DNA from: an uncultured Sutterella sp.
GTDB lineage: Bacteria > Pseudomonadota > Gammaproteobacteria > Burkholderiales > Burkholderiaceae_F
DNA: 24,424 nt
Assembly: GCA_900552915.1 (NCBI GenBank)
Contig: USBS01000013.1
Span: 1-24,424, forward strand
Reading direction: 5' to 3'
Below, piece by piece: positions 23,604 through 24,424 of this stretch (the stretch's first letter is position 1; the number at the start of each line of letters is the position of its first letter). The translations under genes were made by a program, and so were the position numbers. The notes below the pieces were generated by a model. The model was not told the origin of the DNA, searched no databases, and saw nothing but the letters and a program-made list of their open reading frames with translations.

Positions 23604-24098
23604 TCAGGCGCCGCGAACTTTTTTTAAGAGCGCCGTGGTCGATCGTTGGTGTTCGAACTGCACGGTGACTGTTTGGCCGCCCCAGGTCGAAACCAAAGCG
23701 GCTTCCGGAAGATCCTCTACGCGGTAGTCGCCGCCTTTGACGTAAATGTCCGGATGCGCCAGCTCTATTACATTGAGAGGAACTTTTTCTTTAAAAATGA
23801 CGACCAGGTCGACAGAACCGAGAGAAGCGAGTACCGCGGCGCGATCGGCTTCGGTGTTGATGGGGCGATCGTCTCCCTTGCCGAGCATTTTGACGGAGGC
23901 ATCCGAATTGACGGCAACGATCAGACTTTGTCCAAGTTCGCGAGCCTGCGCCAGATACGTGACGTGCCCGCGATGGATGATGTCGAAGACGCCGTTAGTC
24001 ATCACTACGGGTTTCGGAAGACTGGCGCTGCGCTCGGCCAGTTCTTCAACGGTGACGATTTTGTGTTCAAAAGCGGGGGCAGGCAGACGAAGCGCCAT
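23604..24098 (-). CDS. rfaE2: D-glycero-beta-D-manno-heptose 1-phosphate adenylyltransferase (stand-alone HldE C-domain)
   Basis: This enzyme makes ADP-heptose for the lipopolysaccharide inner core. The 164-residue product corresponds only to the cytidylyltransferase-like C-terminal half of E. coli HldE. It has 'VVMTNGVFDIIHRGHVTYLA' with the HxGH motif at 42-45, 'SLIVAVNSDASVKMLGKGDD', 'RPINTEADRAAVLASLGSVD', 'PDIYVKGGDY' and the end 'RSTTALLKKV'. The kinase half (RfaE1/HldA) must be encoded elsewhere, as in other bacteria with split genes. The open frame continues about 240 bases upstream, but the extension is low-complexity Phe/Lys-rich sequence. The ATG at 24098 is therefore chosen, with a weak GAGAG site upstream. 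Confidence 0.93.
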   Translation of the reverse strand: MALRLPAPAFEHKIVTVEELAERSASLPKPVVMTNGVFDIIHRGHVTYLAQARELGQSLIVAVNSDASVKMLGKGDDRPINTEADRAAVLASLGSVDLVVIFKEKVPLNVIELAHPDIYVKGGDYRVEDLPEAALVSTWGGQTVTVQFEHQRSTTALLKKVRGA

Positions 24099-24210
24099 GA
24101 TGAAACTCTCAGAGAGAAAGGAGATGGTTCGACATCCTAGCAAAGGTGTCGGGAGTGAGCGAAAAAATGCGCTTGGCGCACACATGTTCTGAAACAGAGC
24201 GATGTGAGTG

Positions 24211-24326
24211 AAAAAAATTTCAAAAAAGTTTAAAAATTTTTTGAGCGCATAAACATTTGATTTTAATGGATAATTTTTAAAAATTCGTTTTTTCGAGCAA
24301 AAAATCTTCCAATTTTTTGAGAAAAA
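24211..24326. other. A+T-rich region with roughly helically phased A tracts
   Basis: A tracts begin at about 24211, 24222 and 24232, and again at 24299, 24311 and 24322, a repeat of about 10-12 bases. T tracts lie between them (for example 24288-24293). This stretch lies between the divergent rfaE2 and tRNA-Ala genes. Such sequence often forms curved DNA or an UP element ahead of stable RNA promoters. Confidence 0.5.
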
Positions 24327-24329
24327 GAC

Positions 24330-24358
24330 TTGCAATCTAAAAAATATCGGTATATAGT
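24330..24358 (+). promoter_or_regulatory. Promoter of the tRNA-Ala gene
   Basis: TTGCAA (24330-24335) and TATAGT (24353-24358) form a -35/-10 pair with an ideal 17-base spacer. The tRNA begins 12 bases after the -10. The A+T-rich stretch upstream fits a strong stable-RNA promoter. Confidence 0.72.
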
Positions 24359-24370
24359 TTCGACTCCTTC

Positions 24371-24424
<54 letters not shown>

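Noticed and set aside
24099..24335. N-terminal extension of rfaE2 in frame upstream of 24098
   Set aside because: The extension is A+T-rich, Phe/Lys-rich low-complexity sequence absent from the family, and the region fits a promoter/intergenic role.

Overview
The window looks like a stretch of chromosome from a Gram-negative betaproteobacterium, probably in the Burkholderiales and close to Sutterella or Parasutterella. That placement is inferred from the protein sequences, the moderately high G+C, the outer-membrane gene set (lptM, mrcA, galU, heptose adenylyltransferase), the conserved block lysA-lptM / cyaY / mrcA, and a double-length UvrA. No search could be run. I see no prophage, insertion sequence, CRISPR array or obvious island. 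Most of the window is core housekeeping sequence, densely packed and separated by clear intrinsic terminators.

Layout: (1) 1-476 is the end of an rRNA operon on the + strand (23S 3' end, 5S, terminator). (2) 539-1180 is slmA, the nucleoid occlusion regulator. It is followed by a 408-base gap that holds two terminators and a possible small RNA or micro-ORF. (3) 1589-4111 is a two-component system: a TtrS-like kinase with a periplasmic binding domain, and a FixJ-like regulator. (4) On the - strand come guaC, lysA and lptM. cyaY diverges from lptM, and mrcA converges on cyaY. (5) 9818-12288 is a polar amino acid ABC importer read on the - strand in the order binding protein, permease, ATPase, with a terminator after the binding protein gene. 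(6) 12431-14245 is the - strand set folB, ttcA, YbhB-like. A small DUF2905 membrane protein gene diverges from it. (7) 14482-22542 is a - strand set of apaH, tandem uvrA, cca and a VOC protein gene. (8) galU (+) converges with rfaE2 (-) on a shared terminator. The window ends inside a tRNA-Ala(GGC) gene with a good promoter.

Functional themes are cell envelope (mrcA, lptM, galU, rfaE2), nucleotide and amino acid metabolism (guaC, lysA, folB, ABC importer), tRNA maturation (ttcA, cca), DNA repair and stress (uvrA, apaH), Fe-S assembly (cyaY) and division control (slmA). lptM and lysA appear to be co-transcribed, as do folB-ttcA-ybhB, uvrA-cca-VOC and the three ABC genes.

The features most worth a second look are these: a 1895-residue UvrA with two complete but asymmetric UvrA units; the 1239-1588 gap, with an anti-Shine-Dalgarno motif on one strand and a well-placed ribosome binding site plus Trp-rich micro-ORF on the other; a possible terminator/antiterminator switch between lysA and guaC; and the structured gap between the binding protein and permease genes. 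I found no clear evidence for a wholly new multi-gene system.
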